This document shows, in pieces, positions 36,801-49,016 of a stretch of 64,000 bases of DNA. A model generated the notes under the pieces. It did no database searches and was not told the origin of the DNA. It saw only the letters and a program-made list of their open reading frames with translations. Position 1 is the stretch's first letter; each line of letters opens with the position of its first letter. The stretch is from Scytalidium lignicola (taxonomy: Eukaryota > Ascomycota > Leotiomycetes), in assembly GCA_002812745.2 (NCBI GenBank), contig NCSJ02000156.1, positions 1 to 64,000 of the forward strand, in the 5' to 3' direction. The translations under genes and the position numbers were made by a program.

Positions 36801-39800
36801 CCAGAAGCACAAAACCAGCTCATGAATATTGCAGATATGAATTACTTTCTTCACGTTTGTCAGCGACCGGGTCAAAAGCCTGTAACATTTGTTCCAGCGC
36901 TGGACGAAAACTTTGAGACCTGGTTCAAGAAGGATTCTCTATGGCAATCGGAGAATCTTGAGGCAGTGGTCGGTCAAGATTCAGACAGATGTTGCATTTT
37001 ACAGGGTCCTGTAGCAGTTAAGCATACCAAAATAGTCGACGAACCGATCAAACAGATCCTGGATGGTATTAATAAGACATTGATTACCTTGCTTACTGGT
37101 AACCTTTCCCAAACCGACTTCCAGAAGGGGGACCAAACAGTTGCTACTTTAGGCGACGCTGGAATTGGCAGTACGGTGGCTACAGAGCTAGATGGCATCA
37201 CGGGAGTTCTCGGCAAAGATGAGATTGAGTATCGTCTGTCATCTTCCAACCCTCCAAATCCTGAAACATGGTTTGCATTTCTTGCGGGAAGATGCAATAC
37301 ATGGCGGCATGCATTATTTATGACAGAAAATATCGTTCAAGACCGGAAATTGCTAAGCAACCCGATTAGACGCATTTTCAAACCTGCGGGTAATGTCCAT
37401 GTCAGAATTGCCTACCCTGATATACCAAGCCGCACGATAATTACGTTATTTGAGACAACTGCAACCGATTGTCTAGTTTCTAGAGTTGACATCCAGCTAG
37501 GCAACGAGAATATGGTTTACGTTAATATGTTTGCTTACAAAACTGCAAACGGCACCCCTGCAATCCTGAGTCTGAAATATAATTTCCTTCCGCAGACCAG
37601 GTGTTCTCCTTTGCATGAAGTAATGGAAGGCCGACAATCTCGCATTAAGTCTTTCTATTACCAGCTTTGGTTTGGTAACACAGACTTCAAGAGCGAAGAT
37701 TTACTAGCAACTCATTCCCGATCCAGAAGCTTCGTTATAAGCAGGAAAATGATCAAAGAATTTGTCAATGCAGTAGGGATTTCTGGAGAAGATTTTCTTG
37801 AGCATCCTGGGAAACTAATGAGCGCCCCAATGGATCTTGCGATGGCTATCTCTTGGAAAGGACTGATTGAGCCCCTCTTCTCTGTTGACGCTGACCTTAG
37901 CCTACTTGTCCATCTTTCCAATGAGTTCAAAGTTTTGCCCGGCCAAGAATCGTTAAGAGAAGGTGATAGTGTAGAGAGTACAGCTTCTGTTACCGCTATC
38001 CTCAATCAGGATTCCGGCAAGCTGGTCGAGGTTACGGCTACTATCACGCGCGAGTGTATACCGGTCATTGAAGTCATATCGAAATTCTTATATCGAGGGA
38101 CTTATTCTGATTACGAAGATAACTTTCAGAGAACTGAAACATCAACAATATTGACTATTTGCTCTGGCACAGATCTGGCTGTGCTCAGATCCAAAGCTTG
38201 GCTTCGCTTTCAAGATTCTGGAGATGGCTATGGTACTGATCTTGTCGGACGCACACTTATTTTTAAAACACAAAGTTTAGTACAATTAAGTGGCAAGGCA
38301 GTATATCGAAACATCGAAACTACTGGTAAAGTCTTTCTTAAGATGCCGATTCATGGAGATGTTCAGATTGGGATCGTGAACTACCAATCATCTGTCGCGC
38401 AGGGTAATCCAGTTACAGATTATTTACGGAGACATGGCTCACCTCTTACCCAACATGTTTCTCTCAAGAACCCAATTTCCATTAAAACGGAAGCACCGAT
38501 TCTCCTGAAGATAGCTTCGGCAAATTGGAAATATGCCGAAGCATCTGGTGACTATAATCCGATCCATACATCTCTCATCTTTTCCAGACTTGCAAACCTC
38601 CCTGGAACTATCACCCACGGCATGTATTCTAGCGCTGCGGTGCGTAACTTAGTAGAAAGATGGGTTTATAAAAATGAAGTGGGATGTATGCGGCGTTTTT
38701 ATGCTTCTTTTGTGGGAATGGTCCTTCCAAAGGCTGAGCTGGAGGTGTGTATAACGCATACTGGTATGATTGATGGCTGCAAAATTGTTAGCATCGAGGC
38801 TAGCAATGCGGACACAAAGGAGAAAGTTCTGATAGGAGAAGCTGAAATAGAACTGCCCACTACGGTGTACTTATTTACTGGCCAGGGGAGCCAAGAGAAG
38901 AATATGGGCATGGATCTCTATGCTCAAAGCCCAGCTGCAAAGGCAATTTGGGATAAAGCCGATGATTTCTTTTTTGATAACTATGGTAAGCAAAGATATC
39001 AAAGGATGTTGGTCTAGATTACACTAATTAGAGTCAGGTATCTCACTTCTCGAAATTGTCCGGAAAAATCCCAAAGAACTTACTGTCTTTTTTGGCGGAC
39101 CTCGTGGACAAGCTATTCGCCAGAACTACATGAACATGGTGCATGAGGTTTTTGAACCTGATGGATCTCCTAAAACCGAGAAGATTTTCAAGGAAATAAA
39201 TGAGTACAGTTTGTCATATACTCACAGAGCACCAAATGGCCTCCTTTCGGCTACCCAGTTTACTCAGCCTGCACTGACAATTATGGAGATGGCTAGTTTG
39301 GCAGATATGCGGTCAAAGGGGTTAGTTTCGCCAAATTGCATGTTCGCTGGTCATTCCTTGGGGGAATACTCTGCCCTTGCCGCTCTTGCCAATATAATGC
39401 CTCTCGAAAAATGGCTCTCAATTGTCTTTTACCGCGGTCTCACTATGCAAGCCGCTGTCAAGCGGGATGCAGCTGGCCGCTCGGATTATTCTATGGTAGC
39501 CGTCGACCCTAGCAGAATATCTAAGAGTGAGTAAGATCCTACAAGCTTTTGATACGAAATTCTCACACTTGCAAAGGTTTTAACGAGACTTCTCTAAGAT
39601 ACATGGTAGAGAGAATTGCTGATGAGACCAATTTATTGCTTGAGATCGTTAACTTCAACATCGAAAGCATGCAATACGTATGTGCAGGGAGTCTTCAAGC
39701 ATTAGATTGTTTAACAAATCTAGCAAATCTTGTAAAGGCTACCGAGTTTGACATGACCGTTGAACTATCCTCTAGCAATGGGCAGTCTCGCTTCTCGCAA

Positions 39801-40178
39801 CTGCTGCAGGAGAGTCTGCACAAGACAAAGAAAGGGTCTCAGCCTCTAGTGTTGAGACGTGGGGTTGCTACGGTCCCGCTGAATAGTATTGATGTGCCAT
39901 TCCATTCAAGTTTTCTCTATCCCAATCTGGCCTCGTTTAGGGATGTTTTACTACAGAACATTAGCCTAGCTTCCATCGATCCAAAGACTCTCATTGGGAG
40001 GTACGTTCCAAACGTCACCGCACTCCCATTCGATATTACAAGAGAATATTTTCAGAAGGTTCACTATATTACTAGGTCGCCAGTTATCGAGAAGGTTCTG
40101 GCTGGTTGGGATCCGGATTACAATTCATCTCCAAGTACACCTGGCACGGCAAGTACAGAATGGGAGGTTGTGGCATGA
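33828..40178 (+). CDS. Fatty acid synthase beta subunit (fungal type I)
   Basis: This is a full-length cytosolic FAS beta chain of 2082 residues in three exons (33828-38985, 39038-39526, 39577-40178; introns of 52 and 50 bp). Domain order is as in yeast Fas1: acetyltransferase with G-H-S-Q-G (Ser279), flavin enoyl reductase starting M-V-A-G-M-T-P-T-T with [12 protein letters not shown] near 738, hot-dog dehydratase with D-Y-N-P-I-H near 1575 and I-T-H-G-M-Y-S-S, and malonyl/palmitoyl transferase with F-T-G-Q-G-S-Q and G-H-S-L-G-E-Y (Ser about 1826) plus V-P-F-H-S. All catalytic motifs seem present. It needs an alpha chain, which is not in the window. Neighbourhood with NRPS, aminotransferase and exporter suggests a cluster-dedicated copy making a medium-chain acyl precursor rather than the housekeeping FAS; this is inference. 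Confidence 0.92.
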
Positions 40179-41107
40179 TCTAGTGTCGAGATCTGCCATA
40201 GTATGTGCCATAGGTTGAACTACTTTCAATATCAACAACGACGGGATCAACAGCAGAAACTGAAATAATTTTTCTCTTTCGAAAAAGTATGAGGTAGAGC
40301 TTATGCGTTTTTCAGTCATTTCAGGTACTACAGAAAGTAACAATAATAATCAGGGATTTTCGGGACACACCAGAACATCACAGCTTCAAATATATATAAT
40401 TTCGTATTACTAAATAAGCTAGAAACTGGATGGCTGATAACAAAATCCTCCAGATCAGCCGATCAGCCATTTTGGTCTAGACACTCGTAGTATTCCTCAA
40501 TATATTTGTGCTATACATGTCTGAACCGCTTATTGTAACCAGAATCGTAACATTTACCTTCCCACATTAGAGTCGAGTTATCATCATCACAGTTGATAAT
40601 CTTAACGAAGAAATTTCCCGTATTATTCTTAGCAGCATTCTAGTACAGCGGCCCTAATTCAGAATCTGTACCTACCGCAGCAATCTCAGTGCAAAAAATA
40701 AACTCGTCCAAGTAGTCACTGTAGGAGGGAACGAAGGCATTTGGAACGTTTTACCAGAGCAATATTGTCTAGCCCGTCAAGCAGATTCTTGATAGTGTCC
40801 TGGGTGAGATTTGTATAACATCTGCATTTCTTTCATTGTATCCAGCGGATGGTGAAGGCTGCACAAAACGACGAAAGCTGTTATATTCTGAAATGTAAAC
40901 TGGAAGGCTTCGATGTGCGGTATAGTAGAATCACTAAAACTTTCAAGTATCACGTGTAATTCTTGTATATTATATTTAATTATTTAATTATTTATAATTC
41001 ATTAAATAGGTATCAGATAAACAACTTATGAAATAAATTTTAATTGTAAAATTTTGGGTTGTCATGTGAAATTGATAGGAGTACGTAATCCTAAAAGTTT
41101 TACCTGC
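40179..41107. other. Convergent intergenic region with a decayed minus-strand coding trace
   Basis: It separates the 3' ends of FAS beta and the ABC gene. On the minus strand about 40940-40440 reads a long, mostly open but stop-interrupted frame (for example F-V-P-S-Y-S-D-Y-L-D-E-F-I-F-C-T-E-I-A, later K-I-I-N-C-D-D-D-N-S), which looks like an eroded gene of unknown family. The rest is AT-rich 3' flank. Confidence 0.4.
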
Positions 41108-44100
41108 TCAATTCAAATTCTTCTGTAGAATCTTGTATTGATCGTCATCTTCATCTGTCAAACTTCGATACAAATCTCTAAATGCAGACTGCTGAGAGAG
41201 AAGAACGGTCGGATTTTCGTATTCCAAGAGACGTCCCTTATCAATGACTGCTACTTTGTCGAAATCAAGAATTGTTTTTAGTCTGTGCGCAATCGCAATT
41301 ATGGTGTACTCCTTAAAATCCTCCCGGATGATTTGTTGCATAACTTCCTCAGTCTTCTTATCAACACTTCGAAAGCCAATTTGTTAGCATAAAAGTATCT
41401 TTTGAAATTAGAGTAGCAAGTCTCACCTGCTAGTTGCTTCATCTAGGACAAGAATCTTGCCTTTGCGCAACAATGATCTTGCTAGACTCATAAGTTGCCT
41501 CTGACCATGAGAGAATGTACCCTCATCTATCATTATATCAAGACCTCCTTTCTCGTTAACCATTGTCCAGAGCCCCACTTTTCGGAGGGCTCCAATAACA
41601 TCCTCTTCACTCGCAGTCTGGAAGGGATCAACGTTCAGTCTAACAGTCCCGTATAAAAGGTAAGGATCCTGGGGAATTGCGATTAATCTGGAACGTATCG
41701 CATCTCGGGGTAGTGTAGATATATCAATGCCATCAATGGTTATGGAGCCTGATTCAATATCGAGTAGTCGAAAAATTGTTGAAACGAGAGAGCTTTTACC
41801 ACTACCTCAAGGTTAACAGCCGAACACTCTTAGTGGTTAGAAAGAAGAGATACCTTCCACTCCTTCCACACACTGCAATCTTCTCTCCGGCCTTGATCGA
41901 CAACGTAACAGTTTGGAGAACTGGGTCGGTTCCTGTACTACATCTGTGTTAGGACAAGAAAGAAACGATAGCCTAGCTTAGTTTACGGATCTCTTACCTA
42001 TAAGAAGCAGATATATCCTGTATAAGAATGCTGCCTTCCGTAGGCCAGTCAGAAGGTGGATTTGTTTTTTCTGTTGGAAGATTTTCGGACTCAGTCACGG
42101 TGGCGAAGGTTCTTATTCTCGAAACAGCCCCGATGGAGGTCTCCAGGCTAGTCCAGTATGTAATAAGATCCTTAATACTAGTGTTGAAATTTACCACATT
42201 AACTAGCGCAACGCCTACAAAGCCTCCACTCAGCTTTCCTTGAGTAGCAACGACAATCGTGACCAAGAGAACGGCGAGGCCGGCAAAAGTCAAGTCGAGC
42301 ACGATATTTAGCCAACGCTGAACGCAGTACAATAGATAGAATGGCTTCTGTGACTGGTTAAGAAGCTCCCGATTTCGATGTTTCAGATTGTCTTCCCAGC
42401 ATAAAGCTCTGATTACGGCGAGGCCGTTGAGTGTCTCGAGGAAATGAGAAAAGAGAGGAGACCTTGCTTCGATATCCAACAATCGAAGCTGTCTGGAAGT
42501 ACGAAGATAGAACTTCTGTATAGCATAGAAAATGGTAATGCAAAGAGGGATAACTGCGGCGATGTATCTTGCTGAGACAGATACAAAAATCATTTGGGCA
42601 GAGCATAACATTCCAGCTGGGAAAATATGTTAGTGACTTCAAACAGATCCTATCACCGTGTGGAATTACCTAACGCTGTGTTGAGAAGAGCTATTGGAAG
42701 CTCCATATCAACGAGCTGGAGATCTTGGCTGAATCTGAATACAAGTTTAGTAAATCTTATGACTAGTTATTTACTCCACTAACCTATTCAAAGTGATTCC
42801 CGTGTCCGTATTGGCGAAGAAAGACATTGGAGCGCTTCATTGAGTCAGTCTATGCCGTACATATCATTAATAGCTAAGGGATTCTCACCTTAATGTTGTT
42901 TTTAGGATTATCTCGTGGAGAGTCCCAGAGGTTCTAGGCACCAGGTTGACCATCAAGAACCTCGAAACATTTAGCATATATTCACATTTATCGTAGAAAT
43001 TAACTTACCAGCAAAGGCAAACTATTCCTAAAATCGCCAATACTCCGAAGGCCAGATAAACCCCGAGATATAATGCAATGTGTTGATTTGGGTGAGACTC
43101 GTTTGACTGTGCCCACAACATTACCCACTCGGCTAGATTCACAAGTTAGCCCCGAGAGATATTTTATGGGATCCCAGAATATATTACAGGGAAATGAAAG
43201 ACAAAACACTGGCCAGACTGCCAGCACCATAAACGCTGTCAAGACTTTCCACCCGATGATAGAGGCATAGTATTTATAGACCTGAATATCACCTACTCTC
43301 CGAGCATCGTCATCATTGCTAAGTGTAGACATAGCCCTCATAGAAGAATGAGGTTTTGAAAAAGATGCAGTTGATTCCTTGGGAGTTTTGGGCTCACGAC
43401 GCGTGATAGTGAGACTCTGAACGTAGCCGTTGGTGGTATTGAGCTCTTCAAAAGTTCCTTGTTGTACGAGTCTCCCATCATTACCCAAGGCAATTATATG
43501 ATCCGCATAAACGAGTTGATCGACTAGTTATGTAAGAGACTTCCTTGCGAGGAGATATGCTGATTTGACTTCTACCTACCTAAATTAGTTGCAAATATGA
43601 CCGTAGTTTTTGCCCTGCGGAAGAGGCCATTCGGGCCAAAGACTTCACTAAAGACATGTTCTCCAGTAGTAGCATCTAAGCCACTAAGAATGTCGTCTAC
43701 AATTACGACGTTCGCTCTTGAATACAGGGCTCGTGCCAATGCCTAAAACTCCAGATTAGAGTTGTTAATCTACATTAAATGAAAAGCAATAACTTACCAA
43801 GCGTTGTTTCTGCCCACCAGAAAGAGTCATACCGTTACTGCCGACTTGGGTTTGGTCTCCCAGTGGAAAGTGATAGAGATCTTGTTCCAATGCACAGGCA
43901 CGAACAACAGTGTCATACCAAGGTTTGTCAAACTTTGATATGCCTAGAATATTTTCTTGCACTGTCCCATTAGTTATCCAGGGCGTTTGCCCACAGAATG
44001 CAGCTCGCGAAAACGAAGTCTCTAGAGATCCGTCAAAGTACGTAATCTCTCCTAGCATAGTATGGAGTAGAGTTGATTTTCCTGAACCAACCGGTCCGAT

Positions 44101-46347
44101 GATCATTACCAAGTCCGAATCGTAGATTTGAAAATCAAGGTCGCAGATGACAGTATCTTGTCCCCTGGCCCACCAGGAACTTCCACCGTGAACGCATACC
44201 ATAGCCTTGCGGTTGTTAGGGCGTTGGGAAATAGTGTCTTGAGAAGGTAAACTCGTCATTGCTATTCCCCCCTCTTCAGTTTCTGGATCTGCCATATTTA
44301 GTGGAGGTGGTCTCCTATGCTCTTCTCGGTTTTCAATAACAAGGTATTTTCTAATCCGTTCTATGCATCCTATAGCAGCCATTGTGTTTGTGCCTGATTC
44401 TACTAAGGTGCTGAGAGGAGAGGACAGGAGAGCAAACAGCGTCAGTGCTGTAAATGCGGTCACAGTGTCCAAAGTTCCACTACCACGGTGTCTATCAATC
44501 AAGACAAAGATACCAAATGCGATTGGTGGTGACATTGCGTTGCCGGTATAGGCTGTTTCAAATTCGGTCAACGAAATCACAACACAGGAGGACCTGGATA
44601 TGCTCACCTAAACCCAAGACAATAATCAGAAGCTCTCGAAATTTCCTTGAAGCATTTATTTCAGCAGTTCTAAGGCCAAGAATATTTGATAAGAGCCGAG
44701 AAGTAAGACCAGACATTTTAACACCCTTAATGCTGCCGAGCATTGCGGCGGTTGCGGCAACTCTGATTTGTATTGCTTCAATCCACGCCTTTTGGCGGGG
44801 TGCAGCAGCTCCAGCTATCTTCAGAGCCACGAGTGTGCAAACTAAATCCATCCGGTTAGCAATAGATCACGGCTGATCTTATGAATATTGGAGAAATACT
44901 TGATGTTATAACAATTGGTGTTATAGTTGCTACACCTAGTTCGAGCCAGAGCAAACTGAGACACAGAATGATTTCAATAATTGACCCCCAGGTATCGTGG
45001 ATATATATCAAGCCTGAAGATATTCTCTCTACATCTGTGCTCATCATAGTAACAGCTGCAGAATCTGCTACAGCGTCCATACTTAATGACAGCGTCTTGT
45101 TATACACTAGCGGGATCAAATTCCCCCGCAATAAGGTGATGACTCGATAAGTCATATGCTGGTAACGCGCTGTTGAGATCTTGAAGACATTATTAGTAAA
45201 GATCCTCTCTAGTTAAGAGGTACAAATTACAGACAGCAATTCCAATATACACAAGAGCATAAGCCCCGACCAGACCCCACCCAATATTATTCGAGTTAGC
45301 ACTCATCGGTGCAGACGCATAGCTCACAACTCTCTTCACTAAAAAAGGCTGCGAGAATCGAAATCCAATCAATGCCAGCCGTGGTGGGATTCCGGATATC
45401 AGGCGCCATCTAAACTGGTGGACTGCAGCCCAAAGCAAGGAATTCTTGGACAGCTGATTTGGCACTAAAAGATCAACATAAGTTTGGAAACAATTTGGGG
45501 TTGTTAGATGGGGCATCCTACATGTGTTCCACCGATGCACCAGTTGAAAATTTGACAATAATTCTGGATCAATCGAGGGAAGATCGTCTAGAGACAAGGT
45601 CTTCTTGAAACCTTTGCCAAGGAGTGGATTCAGCCACCAGAACAGGCATCTATCGAAGACATTCGAGACAGCTTCCATTGCGTAATCTGCGTACTTCTCT
45701 TTCAAAACACTTCGTTTGCTAATTGATTCTAGGACAACTATCACACCTTTCGTAGCAGTTGCTGCTGTAAACATTGCCGCCGAGACGCTATTGTTGGGCA
45801 TTGACCATAATGTTCTAAGTTGAGCTATATCAAAAAGGCAAGAAAATGCGAAGAAGACAATCAACACAGAAGAGGGCTTGATACTGCGTGTATGCTCGAG
45901 ATAAGAGAGCAGGAGAGAGCAGAGAGCACCAGCCACTGCGAAGCCATTTGATACAATCGATAATTGGGTCTTGGGTATGCTTGGAAAAGTCCGGACAATC
46001 AAGAACACGAGCTGTAGTATTGCAAGAATACTTAGGCCGACCTGTGAATTCTCTGAGCTGGTATCCAAGATGTAGAAGGATCTGTCACTAAGTGCAGACA
46101 AGCAGATGGTTTGGACTCTACTTACTAGTTTGGAGATACATAATGTACCGCCATTCGCCACCCTGTCATTTCTCCGCAGCTGTGATACTCGTAGAGAAAA
46201 TAGCAGTAGAAACAGTGCTAGCGGCGCAATCGTCAAGATGCTCTCCTCGAAGAGCAGCGTAAAGTCGAAATTTTCTCTACACCCGTGGACTTGCGGACCC
46301 CAGGCAGCCTCCACCGCAATAGAGCACGACGCGGTGGTGTTGGACAT
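41108..46347 (-). CDS. ABCC (MRP-type) multidrug ABC transporter
   Basis: A membrane exporter with the TMD0-TMD1-NBD1-TMD2-NBD2 layout, split by many short introns. I chose the ATG at 46347, which gives an N-terminal extracellular stretch and the TMD0 helices; an upstream in-frame ATG at 46464 is possible. NBD1 has Walker A G-P-V-G-S-G-K-S, signature L-S-G-G-Q-K-Q-R-L and Walker B V-V-I-V-D-D; the catalytic Glu is Asp, and the switch His is Asn (F-A-T-N-L), the degenerate site typical of ABCC pumps but more extreme. NBD2 is canonical: G-R-S-G-S-G-K-S (split by an intron near 41810-41870), F-S-H-G-Q, L-V-L-D-E-A-T-S and I-A-H-R-L. It likely exports the cluster product or gives self-protection. 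Its upstream region is rich in TCGGAG repeats. Confidence 0.88.
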
Positions 46348-47338
46348 TGTTGCATTGATGAGCGACGAGTAAGGGATGTTTCGCACTGGTAGTACTGAGG
46401 ATGATCTGGATGGAGAGGAGGTAAATAGGGAAATACAATGAACAAGTCCTAAAGTCCTCCTCAATTTGAGGGCCTGTTCACAGGGCTGATTCTAAATTAA
46501 CTCGGACACGTTCAAACAACTCCGTGAGTGTCCCCAGCGAGGCACACCGTACGTTGAACACGGTCATCCTTCTAACATTATGGGATCCACCCAACATCGG
46601 AGCCATATAGTACAGTAAGGGTCAGTTATCTCCAAGGGCACAACCTGATTGGGCGAAGTCTCGGAGTAGGCTGGGAGGCGGAGTAGCCGACATTAACAGA
46701 CACTAGTGATGGCGCTGTACAGCGACATCTTCTAACCTCGTATTTCCTAATATTTGCACTCCGAAATGCTTGAATGCAGGCCTTGAAGATAGAAGTTCGA
46801 TTGAAGTCCGCTGACTGCACATATTTGCGGAGCTCGCTTAGTCCCAACTCCGGATGCACGCTGACGAAGTTACTTTTGCGAAGCGCCCAACCTCGGAGTC
46901 GGAGTTGCGACTGCGCCACAAAACTTCTCCTGCAGTTACCCAGCGATGCTATGCAAGACTCAAGAAATACCCATGTCCTCGAGACCTGGTGCGCAACCAA
47001 CTACCATGCAATATTCAATCATGCAAGGCCAACTAGCTGCATTGGATGCAAGAGAGCTATTGCAGTGGTAACATTGAATACCTTATGAGGTGCATGCAGC
47101 TCCCAAGACCTTCGGCGTGCCCTAGATGCTTGAATAATAATATTTTTTATAATAAACACAAAAATGAAACAAATAAAATATATTACAAGTCATAAAATCT
47201 AATGATCCACCCGGAGATCTACATTGGTTTAATTACGATTTCATGTAGAATATCCACGTAGAACCAAAATTTAGTGGGTAACAAGTCTCAATTTAGTAAT
47301 CTATAGGTTTTCTCTACCTTAAGTTTACTTTTCTATAC
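46348..47338. promoter_or_regulatory. Promoter region of the ABC transporter with repeated TCGGAG motifs
   Basis: The spacer up to the thioesterase stop has no supported gene. TCGGAG occurs at 46597-46602, 46661-46666, inverted at 46759-46764, and in tandem at 46893-46904. Near-matches GCGGAG at about 46678 and 46827 and CTCCGG near 46849 add to the set. CGG-containing repeats are what fungal Zn2Cys6 regulators usually bind, so this may be the binding array of a pathway regulator encoded elsewhere. Confidence 0.5.
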
Positions 47339-47344
47339 GACATT

Positions 47345-48337
47345 CTACTTCATCTGCAGCGGCGTTTCCGAGAGTGCGAGACTACTGTTGAATACCTGGT
47401 GTAGGCTGGCAAGTTCAGCGAAATGCTGCGCTATCTTCAGCCCTTGGCGGTTGTGCTCTTCAACTTGTACCAGGGTCCACTTGCAGTTCGTGAGCTTGTT
47501 GGAAGCATCACTCTGGCCATCCAGTGGGGCATAAACTTCACCACCGGTACCAGATTGTGGCGGTAGGAAGGACATCTGTTCTCCCATGGCTGACTGCGCA
47601 CTGGGCAGTAAGCCCGAGAGCTCGAACGCATTGCGAGGAGCTACCGTCATTCGTCCGCGCTTGAAGACATACTTAGCTATCGACGAGGCAAAAATGATAT
47701 TCCGTGGATTGTTATCCAAGCTGTTCAGCTCATTTTCGAGTTTCCCACTTCCACTGCTTGGCTGTGACCTGACTACGCCCGGCTTCACAAAATGGCTGAT
47801 CAAGTATAGCCATTTCTGATCCCAGCACAGAACTCTTGTCCAAACTTCGTACTTTTCGTACGGCTTGATCTCCTTGTTAAATGTACAAGCTGTCCCTCCA
47901 AGAGCCATCTTGAGGCTTCCCATCTTCTTGCTTGTGCCAGTTTTATTCCGAGACGGGGATAGAATGCTCTTGAATAGTTTGCAGATCAGGCTAGTATGGT
48001 TAAGATCCAGGTCTGTAAAATAGGTGCTATTAGACTTGTGGAGGTTGTAATCGCACTCAAATGCCGGGCTGCGTGAGGAAGTCACTACGGGCGCGAATAT
48101 TGCCTGAAATCCATCCCTAGAGACATCCACTCGCCGTGAGCGATGTAAACCAAAATGATGATACATTATGCTAAAAATGCGGAGCTGAATTGTCAAGTCA
48201 CATGAGCTGTCGGAAGGCAAAAGGTGATTCCAGTTGCAGAGGCTTACATGCCACACTCCCCACAAACTTTTAAAATTCGCCGACAGAAACACCACCACAC
48301 CCACCCAGACTGTATAATTCAAAATTATGACCATCAT
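47345..48337 (-). CDS. THEM6-like thioesterase family protein
   Basis: The protein of about 330 residues matches the hot-dog thioesterase-like THEM6 family found in many fungal metabolite clusters (aspercryptin AtnL belongs here as far as I recall). The N-terminus has a single hydrophobic anchor (I-I-L-N-Y-T-V-W-V-G-V-V-V-F-L). The core has E-C-D-Y-N-L-H-K-S-N-S-T-Y-F-T-D-L-D, then L-G-G-T-A, F-N-K-E-I-K-P-Y and Y-E-V-W-T-R-.-L-.-W-D-.-K-W-L-Y. I place the start at the ATG at 48337, since the open frame just upstream begins with TTG. No intron is needed. It could release or trim the FAS product from CoA before amination; this is inference from context. The exact thioester substrate is unknown. 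Confidence 0.8.
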   Translation of the reverse strand: MMVIILNYTVWVGVVVFLSANFKSLWGVWHVSLCNWNHLLPSDSSCDLTIQLRIFSIMYHHFGLHRSRRVDVSRDGFQAIFAPVVTSSRSPAFECDYNLHKSNSTYFTDLDLNHTSLICKLFKSILSPSRNKTGTSKKMGSLKMALGGTACTFNKEIKPYEKYEVWTRVLCWDQKWLYLISHFVKPGVVRSQPSSGSGKLENELNSLDNNPRNIIFASSIAKYVFKRGRMTVAPRNAFELSGLLPSAQSAMGEQMSFLPPQSGTGGEVYAPLDGQSDASNKLTNCKWTLVQVEEHNRQGLKIAQHFAELASLHQVFNSSLALSETPLQMK

Positions 48338-49016
48338 TCTCAATACATAACGCTTCTGAAGATTGGATGAAGGAAGGGTAGAACAGAAAGTCTGCGGTAG
48401 AAGTTCTCAACGGAGCCAAAGGATGGAATCCCACATTCTGGACCTTATATGTCACGTAAAGGCTATAAAAATTAAATAAGGTTCATGAATGAATAGCTAG
48501 AGGGGAAAATTGTACCTCTGCTAGTACTGCAGGCTGACTATCGTTGAATGACAGCCATCGCTATCCGAAAACCTTCCTAAACTTTAGCCCAATAAACCCG
48601 CTACCATTACACTAACCTATTTTCTGCTCTATGTAAGCGATCATCTCCTATTGATTTAGTTTTGCCATAGATTTGCTGTAGTCCCGTTTTGCACTCGTTC
48701 TTCGCAAAAGCGTAAGCTCTCAGTAAGCTCGCGTCGAGTGACACCAGTGCGGCAATATACTGCACTCTGAAACTGATAGACTAGTTAAAGTACTCTGAGC
48801 TATAAATATAGACTTCACTCTTGTGTTAATGTAGAAGATATAACTACATCATTACACAATATTTTGTCCGCCCAAAACTTTCGTACAGTTCAGACTTCAT
48901 ATAATCAATAAAGTTCATGATGTACCCAAAACCTACTCCTCCGGAGACAATTAGTATGTCTGGATGTTTTTTGAAACCAATATTAGCTCTTTTGTATATA
49001 CTGACTGTATGGGAAG
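48338..49016. other. Divergent intergenic region between thioesterase and aminotransferase
   Basis: Shared promoter space of two divergent genes. An 8-bp CTCCGGAG palindrome, related to the TCGGAG motif, lies near 48939-48946. A minus-strand frame (48844-49026) resembling a DJ-1/PfpI strand is treated as doubtful because it overlaps the aminotransferase 5' end. Confidence 0.4.

Noticed and set aside
46774..47088. 104-codon frame upstream of the ABC transporter
   Set aside because: Cys residues suggested a zinc cluster at first, but spacing does not fit Zn2Cys6 and the region looks like promoter DNA.
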